Assembly (NCBI GenBank): GCA_963849635.1
Contig: CAWKIA010000010.1
Span: 1 to 64,000, forward strand
From: CAVRUD01 sp963849635
GTDB taxonomy: Bacteria; Chloroflexota; Chloroflexia; Thermomicrobiales; UBA6265
Direction of reading: 5' to 3'
Length of the DNA stretch: 64,000 nt
The notes beneath the pieces are model-generated. The model saw only the letters and a program-made list of their open reading frames with translations. It had not been told where the DNA came from and made no database searches. Shown here one piece after another: positions 15,876 through 27,525 of this stretch. The position numbers were made by a program, and so were the translations under genes. How positions within the stretch are numbered: position 1 is the first letter of the stretch; the number at the start of each line of letters is the position of its first letter.

Positions 15876-18055
15876 GCTGACACTGAACGGGTACCAGTAA
15901 CACGCTTGAGCACCACCATCGCACGATCGGCAACCACCAGTTGGGAGCCGCCGTCGAAGGTGGTGTTCTTGTCTGCCCAGCCCGTTGACGTATCGAGCAC
16001 GACCTGCCAATTGGCCGCCGCACTCCGCCCGAACCTGGGGAGCCTGAACGTGACCGCTGTCTCGCGGGCGTTGAGGAGCAACATCAGGGTATCGCCGACG
16101 ATCGGGTTGCCGTGCTCGTCAGGTTCCTCGATCGCGTCGCCCGCCAGCCGCAACGCCAGGGCCCTGGAGTTGGTGCTTCCCCAATCCATGTCAGTCATCT
16201 CATCGCCATCCGGACGGAACCAAGTCAGGTCCTTGACGTCTGACCCCCTGATCCGGCGCCCCTGGAAAAAGCGCCGGCGGCGGAGCACCGGCTCCGACTG
16301 GCGGAAGGCGACAAGGCGCCTGGTGAACTCCAGCAGATCCAAATCGGCCCCGTCGAGTTCCCAATCGAACCAACCGATCGGGCTATCCTGGCAGTAGGCG
16401 TTGTTGTTACCAATCTGCGTCCTGCCAAGCTCGTCGCCGCCGCAGATCATCGGCACGCCCTGAGACAGGAGGAGCGTCACCAGGAAGTTGCGCACCTGCC
16501 GTGACCGAATGGCTGTGATCTTTGGATCGGTGGTTGGGCCCTCGATGCCGTAGTTCGCCGAGATGTTGTCGTCCGATCCGTCCCGGTTGTGTTCGCCGTT
16601 GGCCTCGTTGTGTTTGGCATTGTAGGAAACGAGGTCGGCGAGCGTGAAGCCATCGTGGGCCGTGACGAAGTTGATGCTGGCGTAAGGGCGGCGGCCGTCG
16701 GCCTGGTAGAGATCCGAGGAACCCGTTAACCGGGTCGCCATCTCGCCGATGGCCTGTCGGTCTCCCCGCCAGAAGGAGCGAACGGTATCGCGATACTTGC
16801 CGTTCCACTCCGTCCACAGGACCGGAAAATTGCCGACCTGATATCCACCTTCCCCGATGTCCCACGGCTCCGCGATCAGCTTCACCTGGGAGAGAACCGG
16901 GTCCTGGTGAATGATGTCGAAGAATGACGAGAGCCGGTCGACCTCGAAAAGCTCGCGGGCGAGCGCTGATGCCAGATCGAAACGAAACCCATCGACGTGC
17001 ATCTCCAGGACCCAGTAGCGCAACGAATCCATGATCAGTTGCAGAACCTGCGGGTGGCGCACGTTGAGCGTGTTTCCCGTGCCGGTAAAGTCCATGTAAT
17101 AGCGGAGATCATCTGGAACAAGCCGGTAGTAGATGCTGTTGTCGATGCCCTTGAACGACAAGGTCGGCCCGAGATGGTGCCCTTCCGCCGAGTGGTTGTA
17201 GACCACGTCCAGGATCACTTCGATCCCTTCGCGGTGGAAGGCTTTCACCATCTCCTTGAACTCGGTCACCTCAGCGCCAGGGCGATCCAGGGTGGCATAG
17301 CGCCCATCAGGAGCGAAGAACCCGATCGTGTTGTACCCCCAGTAATTGCGCAGCCCCTTCTCGACAAGAAAGGCGTCATCCAGGAAGGCATGGACCGGGA
17401 GCAGCTCGACGGCCGTCACGCCCAGTGTCTTGAAGTGCCGCAGAGAGACAGGATGTGCCAGGCCGGCATACGTGCCGCGCAGCTCCGGCGGGATTTCGGG
17501 GTGCGCCGCCGTAATGCCTTTGACGTGGACTTCGTAGATGATCGAATGATGCCAGGGGATTCGGGGCGATCGATCACCTTCCCAATCAAACGTCGATTCG
17601 GCCACAACCGCTTTCGGGACGAACGCGGCATCGTTTGCGTCGTCTCGCTGCAGATCCTGCCGCGGATTTCCTCTGGTGTAGCCGTAGACAGGGCCAGACC
17701 AATTGATGGCTCCCTTGAGCGCTTTGGCGTAGGGATCGAGGAGCACCTTGGCGGGATTGAACCGGTGTCCCTGCTCCGGCTGATACGGACCATGGACGCG
17801 ATAGCCGTAGACCTGGCCGGGCCTGATCGAAGGCAAATAGCCATGCCAGACGTGGGCTGTCTGCTCAGCAAGCTGGATGCGGTCTGTCTCGACAGCGCCG
17901 GTATCGTCGAACAGGCAGAGCTGAACCTGCTCCGCGTTCTCAGAGAACAGCGCGAAGTTGGTACCCGATCCGTCCCAGGTCGCTCCCAGGGGATACGGGC
18001 GGCCGGGCCACATCTTTGGCCGGCGTCTCGTCGACTTTGGTGGCTCGATGATCAA
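15872..18055 (-). CDS. glgX: Glycogen debranching enzyme GlgX/TreX-type
   Basis: A 727-residue GH13 isoamylase-type enzyme that hydrolyses alpha-1,6 branch links of glycogen. An N-terminal CBM48-like domain (PLGATWDGSGTNFALFSENA) precedes the barrel. Catalytic regions are visible: VILDVVYNHSAEG (region I), VDGFRFDLASAL (nucleophile Asp), LIAEPWDIGEGGYQVG (acid/base Glu) and FVTAHDGFTLADL (third Asp). The loop YWGYNTIGFFAPDGRYA is characteristic of this subfamily. The start is a TTG at 18055 with GGAG upstream; an in-frame ATG lies at 18013. It faces the MarR gene and is divergent from glgE. In this block it would trim GlgE-made polymer. Confidence 0.93.
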   Translation of the reverse strand: MIIEPPKSTRRRPKMWPGRPYPLGATWDGSGTNFALFSENAEQVQLCLFDDTGAVETDRIQLAEQTAHVWHGYLPSIRPGQVYGYRVHGPYQPEQGHRFNPAKVLLDPYAKALKGAINWSGPVYGYTRGNPRQDLQRDDANDAAFVPKAVVAESTFDWEGDRSPRIPWHHSIIYEVHVKGITAAHPEIPPELRGTYAGLAHPVSLRHFKTLGVTAVELLPVHAFLDDAFLVEKGLRNYWGYNTIGFFAPDGRYATLDRPGAEVTEFKEMVKAFHREGIEVILDVVYNHSAEGHHLGPTLSFKGIDNSIYYRLVPDDLRYYMDFTGTGNTLNVRHPQVLQLIMDSLRYWVLEMHVDGFRFDLASALARELFEVDRLSSFFDIIHQDPVLSQVKLIAEPWDIGEGGYQVGNFPVLWTEWNGKYRDTVRSFWRGDRQAIGEMATRLTGSSDLYQADGRRPYASINFVTAHDGFTLADLVSYNAKHNEANGEHNRDGSDDNISANYGIEGPTTDPKITAIRSRQVRNFLVTLLLSQGVPMICGGDELGRTQIGNNNAYCQDSPIGWFDWELDGADLDLLEFTRRLVAFRQSEPVLRRRRFFQGRRIRGSDVKDLTWFRPDGDEMTDMDWGSTNSRALALRLAGDAIEEPDEHGNPIVGDTLMLLLNARETAVTFRLPRFGRSAAANWQVVLDTSTGWADKNTTFDGGSQLVVADRAMVVLKRVTGTRSVSA

Positions 18056-18069
18056 CGCCTTCTCCGGGA

Positions 18070-18103
18070 AAACGGGGCCGCCGCGTCGGCGAGACGCGGC
18101 GGC
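18070..18103 (-). terminator. Intrinsic-terminator-like hairpin between the 64-residue gene and glgX
   Basis: On the minus strand an 11-bp perfect GC stem (GCCGCCGCGTC/GACGCGGCGGC, 18077-18103, 5-base loop) is followed by CCCGTTTTCCC. It would end transcripts of the small gene before glgX, or act as an attenuator. Confidence 0.55.
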
Positions 18104-18138
18104 ATGGAGCGCAATCAGAACGTTGGTTGAGCCGGCGG

Positions 18139-18333
18139 TTAGCCCGTCGCGCCGGCCTGCACCTCATCTTCAGCGGAGACGTCTTCGATCAGGTGTACTT
18201 GAATCAGCTCGAAAAGATCGGGTGTGCGGCCGTGTTCGGCTTCGACTGCGGCGACAGCCGAGGCGGCGTCAGGAGCGTCGACCGATTCGGTCCGCTCATC
18301 GCCGGCTATTTGAAAAGTCACTTCGTAGTGCAT
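18139..18333 (-). CDS. Hypothetical 64-residue acidic protein
   Basis: MHYEVTFQIAGDERTESVDA and onward: a small beta-alpha-like acidic domain with the Ala-rich helix DAASAVAAVEAEHG and a final DVSAEDEVQ tail. GGGAGGG lies seven bases before the ATG, a strong ribosome binding site. It resembles short uncharacterised Chloroflexota proteins. It is transcribed in the direction of glgX, separated from it by a terminator-like hairpin. Confidence 0.65.
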   Translation of the reverse strand: MHYEVTFQIAGDERTESVDAPDAASAVAAVEAEHGRTPDLFELIQVHLIEDVSAEDEVQAGATG

Positions 18334-18681
18334 GTGTCCCTCCCCGTGAACAATGGGCTGGAATTCTCGGAACGGATGTCCCGAACCGGCAAAGGACGAT
18401 CGGTTGAAGATCGCTTTGCTCCATCAACCGTGCCTCTGTCGTTTCAGCCCGGACCCCACTATACCGCACGCGCGCGCGTAGATATCCTCGGATCTGGAGG
18501 CCAGGTGGCTCCGGCGCGTCGCCATCTTTCCGGAATAGAACTCGAACCAATGGTGGAATGCAGCTTGCGCGCGGGGAACTCGCGTCTGATCAAGTTCATG
18601 CGCAAACCATTGCCACTGGAGAGTTCAGATTACTGTCCGCCAGCCTGAACGCATGAGCGAAAACGTCTCGAAGGGGGGCTT
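18334..18681. other. Intergenic region between divergent small gene and glgE
   Basis: These 348 bases carry no supported gene. They should hold the divergent promoters of the 64-residue gene and glgE. Visible are a TATA-type symmetric spot (cactataccg, about 18457-18466) and an inverted repeat CGGTTGA/TCAACCG at 18401-18407 and 18424-18430, a possible operator. Confidence 0.35.
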
Positions 18682-20688
18682 GTGACTGAGATTGATTGGG
18701 CCACTTTGCTCTCGTCCTCCGTGCCACCGACGGGCATCTTGATCGAAGATGTCCGGCCACAAATCGACTGCGGCCGCTATCCCGTCAAGCGCGAAGTCGG
18801 CGATCGGCTCGACGTTTCCGCGGATATCTTTCGCGAAGGGCACGACAAGATCGCCGCGGTTGTGCAGTACCGACTTCGGGGTCAAGACAGGTGGACCGAA
18901 GTCGACATGACCTACATCGACAATGACCGCTGGGGCGCCACATTCGATCTGACCGAAAACGCCCAATACGAGTACAGGATCGAAGCCGTCCCCGATCCGT
19001 TCGAGTCGTGGCGCGATGAGATCGCCAAGAAGACCGACGCCGGCCTCGACGTCACCAGCGAGTTGATCGAGGGCCGTGAACTCGTCGATCGGGCGGCCAC
19101 GCGGGCCACCGAGGCCGACAGGGCTATCCTGCGCAGGGAGCGGGATGTCTCCGAGCGGGCAACAAATCAGGCCGACTCCGTCGCCACATTGCTGGGAGCA
19201 GAACTAGCAAGGGTCATGCGGCGCAACCGGTCCCGGGATTCCTCCGCTACGTCTGCGACCCTGACCGTCATGGTCGACCGCGTAGCGGCGCGCTACGCGG
19301 CCTGGTACTCGATGTTCCCGCGCTCGGCCGGCACGGTGCCGGGCAAAAGCGCCACCTTCGATGACGTGATCACCCAATTGCCGCGAATCCAGCAAATGGG
19401 GTTTGACGTTCTCTACTTCACCCCGATCCACCCGATCGGCACAACCAACCGCAAGGGTCCGAACAACACCCTGGTCGCCGGTCCCGATGACCCAGGGGTT
19501 CCCTACGGGATCGGCAGTGAACTCGGCGGCCACGACGCGATCCATCCTGACCTGGGAACGGAGGAGGATTTCCGCCGGCTGGTCGACGCCGCTGCCGCCC
19601 ATGGCATGGAGATCGCCCTCGATGTCGCTATCCAGACATCGCCCGATCACCCCTGGGCAAAGGATCATCCCGACTGGTTCAACATCCGCCCCGACGGCAC
19701 GATCAAGTACGCGGAAAACCCGCCCAAGAAGTACCAGGACATTTACCCGATCAGCTTTTCCGGCGAGACATGGCGCGACCTTTGGGACGAGTTGAAGCGC
19801 GTTTTGCTCCACTGGGTCAACCTGGGGGTCAAGACATTCCGGGTCGATAATCCGCACACGAAGCCGACGATCTTCTGGGAGTGGGTGATCGGTGAGGTCC
19901 ACGCCAGGCACCCCGACGTGATCTTCCTGTCAGAGGCATTCACCCGCCCCAAGGTGATGAAAGCCCTGGCGAAGGCCGGGTTCGCCCAGTCTTACACCTA
20001 CTTCACCTGGCGCAACTTCAAGCGTGAGATGACCGAGTACCTGACGGAACTCACCCAGACCGACGTTGCCGAGTACTTGCGTGGCAACCTCTTCACCAAC
20101 ACCCACGACATCCTGCCCACGATCCTCCAGGAAGGCGGCCGCCCGGCCTTCAAGATGCGCGTCGCGCTGGCGTCGACGCTGTCATCGGTCTATGGCATTT
20201 ACTCTGGATTTGAACTATGCGAGAACACGCCAGTTCCCGGGAAAGAGGAGTATCTCCATTCGGAGAAGTATGAGTACAAAGTCTGGGACTGGGACCGGCC
20301 GGGCAATATCGCCGATTACATCGCGGCGCTCAATCGAATGCGGCGCGAACACCCCGCCCTGCAGGAATACTCCAACCTGCGATTCTACCGGGCGGATGAT
20401 GAGAACGTCATCGCCTACGGCAAGGCCACCCCAGATAACTCCGACATCGTCATCGCCGTAGTCAACATGGACCCATTTCAGGCCCATGAGACCCACTTCC
20501 ATCTCCCGATCGACCAGTTTGGCATAGGCGGCGATGAGCAGTACCGAGCGACCGACTTGATGACGGGCGACACCTTCATCTGGACAGGCGACACGCAGTG
20601 GACCCGGCTGGATCCACATGACGAACCGGCCAGGTTCTACGCGATCGAGCGGTTTCCCCATATCTCCTACGCGGAGCCATGTTTCTAG
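18682..20688 (+). CDS. glgE: Alpha-1,4-glucan:maltose-1-phosphate maltosyltransferase
   Basis: A 668-residue GH13_3 enzyme that extends alpha-1,4-glucan chains using maltose 1-phosphate. It has the N-terminal beta-domain with RYPVKREVGDRLDVSADIFR, then RVAARYAAWYSMFPRSAG, the GlgE hallmark. The barrel motifs are VLYFTPIHPIGTTNRKGPNN, FRVDNPHTKPTIFWEWVI (nucleophile Asp), VIFLSEAFTRPKVM (acid Glu) and LFTNTHDILPTIL (third Asp). The start is GTG 18682 behind GGGGGG. Length matches family members. With TreS and maltokinase directly downstream, it forms the trehalose-to-glucan route known from mycobacteria. All motifs are intact. Confidence 0.95.
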   Translation: MTEIDWATLLSSSVPPTGILIEDVRPQIDCGRYPVKREVGDRLDVSADIFREGHDKIAAVVQYRLRGQDRWTEVDMTYIDNDRWGATFDLTENAQYEYRIEAVPDPFESWRDEIAKKTDAGLDVTSELIEGRELVDRAATRATEADRAILRRERDVSERATNQADSVATLLGAELARVMRRNRSRDSSATSATLTVMVDRVAARYAAWYSMFPRSAGTVPGKSATFDDVITQLPRIQQMGFDVLYFTPIHPIGTTNRKGPNNTLVAGPDDPGVPYGIGSELGGHDAIHPDLGTEEDFRRLVDAAAAHGMEIALDVAIQTSPDHPWAKDHPDWFNIRPDGTIKYAENPPKKYQDIYPISFSGETWRDLWDELKRVLLHWVNLGVKTFRVDNPHTKPTIFWEWVIGEVHARHPDVIFLSEAFTRPKVMKALAKAGFAQSYTYFTWRNFKREMTEYLTELTQTDVAEYLRGNLFTNTHDILPTILQEGGRPAFKMRVALASTLSSVYGIYSGFELCENTPVPGKEEYLHSEKYEYKVWDWDRPGNIADYIAALNRMRREHPALQEYSNLRFYRADDENVIAYGKATPDNSDIVIAVVNMDPFQAHETHFHLPIDQFGIGGDEQYRATDLMTGDTFIWTGDTQWTRLDPHDEPARFYAIERFPHISYAEPCF

Positions 20689-20780
20689 TGAGCGGACACG
20701 GGCTACAATCTCGCGCCGAAAGCCGACCAGTGAACGCGACGCGGCTCGCGACGCATGAATAGCATTGGAGTAAGCAGCCG

Positions 20781-22459
<1,679 letters not shown>

Positions 22460-22463
<4 letters not shown>

Positions 22464-24010
22464 TGAGAACAGGCGAAATTGACGTAGAGATCGCCGACGT
22501 TAAACTCGACCCAGACCAAACACCCAGCGAGATTGAGGTCATTCGCCGGGCCGTGGCAGCAGGCGGCCCTGCGTTCTTTCCCCGGCATCGCTGGTTTGGC
22601 GACAAGGCGCGTGCGGTCACTGAAACTGCGCTGGTCTCGGTCAGGTACACCGAACCACACGGCGATGCCCCCGACCCTCTTGCCTTGACCGTTGTTGAAG
22701 TCCGGTTCGCGGATGGTGGACGTGAGCGGTACTTCGTGCCACTCGCGACCACCCCAAATGGAACCGTTGCCCCGCTAACGCTGGCCCGGCTCAATTGCGC
22801 CGGCGGCCAGACCTACGTGCTTGACGACGCTGTCGGTCATCCCGCATTCCATCAGTGGCTGCTCGATCCAGCGATTCGCCCACGTGAGGGCGGGGGCACG
22901 GGGCAGATCGTCTGGCGCCCTGGACCGGGGTACGCCGCCGCTCGATCCGGTCTCGCAGCGGTCACGGCCAGGGTGTCCGGCGCGGAGCAAAGCAACTCTG
23001 CGGTCATCTTCGGCACCGAGTTGCTCGCCAAGGTTTTCCGCAAACTCCGCCCCGGACTCAACCCCGACATCGAGATCAGTCGGTTTCTCTCTGCCCAATC
23101 CGATTTCCGAAGTTTCCCGGAACTCCTCGGCGACCTTGCATTCGAGACCGACGATGGGCTGACCTACTCGATCGGGATGACGCTGCCATTCATCCCCAAC
23201 TATGGCGACGCCTGGGCGTATACATTGTCCGTCTTCAGGGATATGTTGCGTGGAGATACCGGCACCGACCTGGTCGCGCCTTTCCACCTGCTCGGAGTAC
23301 GCACCGGAGAACTTCATCGGGCGCTAGCCACGTCTACGGAAGACTCCGCCTTCGCCTCCGAACCGGTGTCAGCCGCTGATGTCGATGGCTGGACAGCGTC
23401 GCTCGAGCAATCGATCGAACAGACCATCGCCGCTCTGCGTGACCGAAGTGACCGGCTGCCACTCGATTGGCGTGGTCGGCTATCAAGTCTGTCCATCACC
23501 ACTCCGAGCATTGCGAACAGAATCCAAGGATTCAGGCACCTGGAAGGCGCAGACAAGATCCGTGTTCACGGCGACTATCACCTGGGACAGGTGCTCGTCA
23601 CGCTGGACGACGACTTCGTCATCCTCGACTTTGAAGGGGAGCCGTCCCGACCAATGGACGAGCGCCGAGCCAAGACCTCTCCTCTGAAGGATGTCGCGGG
23701 CATGCTCCGCTCGTTCTCATATGCCCGGTTTGCGGCCCTGCGAGCCAAGCCGGACGATGTCCCCGCGCACGAGGCCACCGCCCGGCTAGCCGACTGGGAA
23801 CAGCAAGCACGATCGGCGTTCCTGACCGGCTACCGGTCAGTCACGGCCGATCGTGGCGCCACGTTCCTTCCAGCGACCGACGCCGGCTTTCAGGCCGCCC
23901 TCGCCGCCTGGGAGCTCGACAAGGCAATCTACGAAGTCAACTATGAGATCAACAATCGGCCTGACTGGCTTCCCTTGCCGCTTGAGGCGTTGCTCAGCGC
24001 TGAGGGCTGA
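22460..24010 (+). CDS. mak: Maltokinase (Pep2/Mak-type)
   Basis: A 516-residue aminoglycoside-phosphotransferase-fold kinase that phosphorylates maltose at C1 to feed GlgE. The N-terminal cap holds FPRHRWFGDKARAV, the usual family signature. The catalytic segment is IRVHGDYHLGQVLVTLDDDF followed by VILDFEGEPSRPMDERR and SPLKDVAGMLRSFSYA, giving the Brenner-type HGDxHxxN-like loop (with Q for N) and the metal Asp. The start GTG 22460 overlaps the treS stop by four bases; ATG 22463 also exists. Length is a little above the mycobacterial enzyme. The overlap implies translational coupling with treS. Confidence 0.92.
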
Positions 24011-24028
24011 TCTCCAACACTGAACCAG

Positions 24029-24056
24029 GGCCGGGATGGGAATGACCATCCCGGCC
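24029..24056. terminator. Bidirectional hairpin between mak and the GH57 gene
   Basis: A perfect 11-bp stem, GGCCGGGATGG/CCATCCCGGCC, with a 6-base loop lies between the convergent 3' ends of mak (24010) and the branching-enzyme gene (24069). It is placed to end transcription from both sides; the flanking T/A content is modest. Confidence 0.65.
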
Positions 24057-24068
24057 GGACAAATAAAC

Positions 24069-25781
24069 CTACGCCGCCGGGTTGTCCTCGGAGTGGCCCT
24101 GACGAGCCGCAAAGACTCGGTAGTCAATGGCAGGGAACGGGTTGTCGCGTTCGTTCAGGCTCGTGAGCATCTCCTGCCCGACTGTGTCTAACGGGCCGCC
24201 CTCGGCGAGATCGGCGAGTTGATTGAACCTGAGCAGGTGCTCGTTGAAGCGCAGCGTGGCGTACTCCTTCGCCTGACCTGTCGTCACCAGGAACGGCCAG
24301 TCGCTGCTTTCGGCCAGGAGTAACTCACGGGCGATCTGCTGGAGAAGCTCGGCCTGGGTTCCCTCGGCCTCGGGGTTCTCCGCGACCAGTGCTTCCATCC
24401 TGCTTTCGGCAGCGTGGATCAAAGGCCACATCCAGGCGGTGTCATCGTTCAGCCAGGTGAAGTGGCTGCCGCCCGAACCCCAACTCGATTCAGGTAGGAT
24501 CATCACCCGTTCAGGGATTTCTTCCTCGACGATCCGGCTGGCGGTCGTCAGTTTTACTGAGTCACTCGCTGCCAGATTGCGGAGGACCTGCTTGAGCCAG
24601 TCGACGCCCTCAAACCACCAGTGCCCGAAGAGCTCGGTGTCGAACGCGGCTGAGATCACCCCTATCTTTCCTGTCTGATCGAAGTAGCCCTCGAGCTGCT
24701 CTTGGACCAGTTGGCTGAAATGGGAAGCATGGTCAGCGGTTCGATTCCGGGCGACAGCGGGCTCGTATGGCGGCTTCTCGCCGAGATCGACTTCCCGGCC
24801 ACCGATCCGCCAGTACTGCATCCCAGAGACCGCATCCTTGCGGTGGAATTCGCGATAGACGAAATCACCCGGATACCCGTGTTCGCCTGACCAGACCTGC
24901 ATACCCGTCCGGTTGTTCCGACCCAAGACAGCCACCTGCCCGGTGGCATCGCCCACCCAGTAGGCCTGGAAGGTCGTCCCAGGTTCGTTCTGTTCTTCCG
25001 CGGTCAGCGGCACTGCGTAGCGACGGGGCACGTTGCCGTAGAGGCCGACGGCATCGCCGGCTGCCTTGCCGACGGGGCGACCGCCTTCGACCGTGTGCGT
25101 TTCACTGAAAAAGACCCGGATTCCGCGCTCCGCCAGGAAGCTCTCCAGACCAGGGCGACGGACATCGCCACCCTCGCCTTGTTCCACGATCGCCGGTCGA
25201 TAGGCACACTCTGGCAGCCAGATCGACTTGGGATCGCGGCCGAAGTGGCGTTTGTACGCGTCGGCGCCGGTCTTGATCTGGCCGTAGATCGTCGAGTCCC
25301 GATCCATGAGCGGCAGATAGCCATGTGTGGCCGCACAGGTTGCAATCTCGATTCGGCCCCGATCCTGGAGACCCTTGAACGCCCCGAGCAGATCGCGCTT
25401 GTAGCGGTCCTCGAAACTGCCGAGCACAATCCCGTACCAATGGTGATAGAAGACGGCCAGCTCTCGCATGGCCGTGTCTCCTTCGGCATCAAATCGGTCG
25501 ATATCGGCGGAGGCGCGGGCCGCCCGCTCGGCGGCATAGGTCAGGAAGTGCTCGATGATGAGCTGGTCGGCAAGCTGCTCGGCCAGGATGGGGGTGATTC
25601 CGATGGTGAGGTTGAACTCCACGCCCTCATCTTCCAGGTCGCAAAGGGCATTGAGCAGCGGGACGTAAGTTTCGGCGATGGCCTCATGGATCCACTCTTC
25701 GCCGTGCGGCCACATACCGGCCTGGCGCGCATACGGAAGGTGGCTGTGGAGAACGAACGTGAACGCACCCTTCTTGGACAT
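24069..25781 (-). CDS. GH57-family 1,4-alpha-glucan branching enzyme
   Basis: A 570-residue DUF1957/GH57 protein. It begins GAFTFVLHSHLPYARQAG (GH57 region I, with the conserved His pair). Region III has IWLPECAYRP with the nucleophile Glu, and region IV has SAAFDTELFGHWWFEGVDW with the acid/base Asp. The ending (FPAIDYRVF) matches the C-terminal branching-enzyme domain. It would introduce alpha-1,6 branches into GlgE product, replacing a GH13 GlgB, which is absent here. The ATG at 25781 has GGAG nine bases upstream; a GTG nine bases earlier is less likely. It is 31 bases downstream of malQ on the same strand, probably one operon. Confidence 0.92.
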   Translation of the reverse strand: MSKKGAFTFVLHSHLPYARQAGMWPHGEEWIHEAIAETYVPLLNALCDLEDEGVEFNLTIGITPILAEQLADQLIIEHFLTYAAERAARASADIDRFDAEGDTAMRELAVFYHHWYGIVLGSFEDRYKRDLLGAFKGLQDRGRIEIATCAATHGYLPLMDRDSTIYGQIKTGADAYKRHFGRDPKSIWLPECAYRPAIVEQGEGGDVRRPGLESFLAERGIRVFFSETHTVEGGRPVGKAAGDAVGLYGNVPRRYAVPLTAEEQNEPGTTFQAYWVGDATGQVAVLGRNNRTGMQVWSGEHGYPGDFVYREFHRKDAVSGMQYWRIGGREVDLGEKPPYEPAVARNRTADHASHFSQLVQEQLEGYFDQTGKIGVISAAFDTELFGHWWFEGVDWLKQVLRNLAASDSVKLTTASRIVEEEIPERVMILPESSWGSGGSHFTWLNDDTAWMWPLIHAAESRMEALVAENPEAEGTQAELLQQIARELLLAESSDWPFLVTTGQAKEYATLRFNEHLLRFNQLADLAEGGPLDTVGQEMLTSLNERDNPFPAIDYRVFAARQGHSEDNPAA

Positions 25782-25812
25782 CGGTGCCACTCCTTCGGCT
25801 AGGTCGTCATGA

Positions 25813-27375
25813 TCAGTTCAGAGGATGAGATGTCCCAGGAACCGTATAGTCGTAGGGATTGCTGTCTCGATCGGGACCGGTTCTAGTGCGACGCCCGTAG
25901 GTCGCGGTCAGCTCGCCCAGTCCCGCCGCCAATCCATCGTGCAATTGATGCGGGAGATATCGCCATGTCCAGTTGCCGCCTGGGCGGCCTGGTGTGTTCA
26001 TGCGAGCTTCGTCTCCCAGACGCATGATGTCCTGGAGGGAGATGATAGCGATGTCCGCGACTGAGGACAGAGCCAACCGAATCAAATCCCAGGCAATATC
26101 GCTGCCGTCGGTCCCGATGTAGCGTTGAACGGCGGTGCGTGTTTCATGAGGCAACGAGGCAAACCAGCCCGTGGTCGTTTGGTTATCGTGGGTAGCGGTG
26201 TAGACCACGTCGCAACGCTCGTAGTTGTGAGGCAAGTAAGGGTTATCGGCGTCCTCTTCGAACGCGAATTGCAATACCTTCATACCTGGGAGACCCAGTT
26301 CTTTGCGCAGCGCGATCACATCCGGGGTGATCACCCCGAGGTCCTCGACGATGATCTCGACGTCGCCAACCGCTGTGCTCAGGGTATCGAAGAATGATTT
26401 CCCAGGACCTGCTTCCCACCGACCGCCGGCGGCGGTATCATCGTCCGCCGGAACGACCCAGGCAGCGGCAAACCCGCGGAAATGATCGATCCTGATGACA
26501 TCGACTAGGGTTAGCAGAGCCCGCATCCTGGCAACCCACCAGTCAAAGCCGTCGGCGGCCATCGCCGGCCAGTTGAAGACCGGATTGCCCCAAAGCTGGC
26601 CGGTTGCCGCGAACGGATCGGGCGGCACACCCGCCACGACGGCCGGACTGCCGCTTTCATCAAGCCGGAAGAGCGACTGATTGGCCCAGACGTCAGCGCT
26701 GTCGTGAGCAACGAATATGGGAATATCGCCAACAATCTTGACACCGCTCTTATTGGCATACCGGCGAAGATCCGACCATTGCCGGTAGAAATGGAACTGA
26801 CTGAATTTGTAATAACGGATCTCCTGCTCAAGCTTGCTAGTCCAGGTCGCGATCGCCTCGGGTTCGCGCCGACGGATTTCTGTCGGCCACTCGGGCCAGG
26901 GACGACCTTCATGGACGTCTTTCACTGCCATGAACAGGGCATAGTCATCCAGCCAGCCGCGTTCCCGGTCGGAGAACGACTGAAAGTCGCCGCGTTGTGA
27001 TCCCGCCGCACCTCGCCGGAATCGATCAAATGCACGGTGGAGGAGGGCCGCCTTGTGCCCAATGATCGCGCCGTAGTCCACCTGCCAGCCGTCGAGCGTC
27101 GGATAAGCGGCCATGTCATCGTCGTCAAGCAAGCCTTCCGTCTGGAGGCGATCGAGCGAGATGAGCAGAGGATTCCCGGCGAAGGCAGAGAGCGCGGCGT
27201 ACGGCGAATCGCCGTAACCGGTCGGACCGAGAGGCATCACTTGCCAGAGTCGCTGGCTGGCCAATGCCAGCCAATCGACGAATCGGTACGCTTCGGCGCC
27301 GAGGTCCCCGATCCCATGAGGCCCCGGAAAAGACGTTGGGTGGGCGAGAACGCCGCTTACCCGAGTTGGACGCAT
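25813..27375 (-). CDS. malQ: 4-alpha-glucanotransferase (amylomaltase)
   Basis: A 520-residue GH77 enzyme that transfers alpha-1,4-glucan segments between chains. Motifs in order: RVSGVLAHPTSFPGPHGIGD at the N-terminus, WQVMPLGPTGYGDSPYAALS, KIVGDIPIFVAHDSADVW, VIRIDHFRGFAAAWVVPAD (nucleophile Asp), EIIVEDLGVITPDV (acid Glu) and YTATHDNQTTTGWF (third Asp). Length and motifs are those of bacterial amylomaltases without the plant-type insert. GGAG lies nine bases before the ATG. It precedes the GH57 branching enzyme by 31 bases. Confidence 0.94.
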   Translation of the reverse strand: MRPTRVSGVLAHPTSFPGPHGIGDLGAEAYRFVDWLALASQRLWQVMPLGPTGYGDSPYAALSAFAGNPLLISLDRLQTEGLLDDDDMAAYPTLDGWQVDYGAIIGHKAALLHRAFDRFRRGAAGSQRGDFQSFSDRERGWLDDYALFMAVKDVHEGRPWPEWPTEIRRREPEAIATWTSKLEQEIRYYKFSQFHFYRQWSDLRRYANKSGVKIVGDIPIFVAHDSADVWANQSLFRLDESGSPAVVAGVPPDPFAATGQLWGNPVFNWPAMAADGFDWWVARMRALLTLVDVIRIDHFRGFAAAWVVPADDDTAAGGRWEAGPGKSFFDTLSTAVGDVEIIVEDLGVITPDVIALRKELGLPGMKVLQFAFEEDADNPYLPHNYERCDVVYTATHDNQTTTGWFASLPHETRTAVQRYIGTDGSDIAWDLIRLALSSVADIAIISLQDIMRLGDEARMNTPGRPGGNWTWRYLPHQLHDGLAAGLGELTATYGRRTRTGPDRDSNPYDYTVPGTSHPLN

Positions 27376-27525
27376 GAGGCTGGCTCCAATTGCTGCGATG
27401 AGTCATCGAAGTCAGGCAGCATGATACGACCGCCATGCACGGCGAACGAGTTCAATACCATCGCAATGCTTAAGCCAACCTTTGTCCGAGTCGCCGATTC
27501 GCGCTTTGGACTCACGCCCGAACGA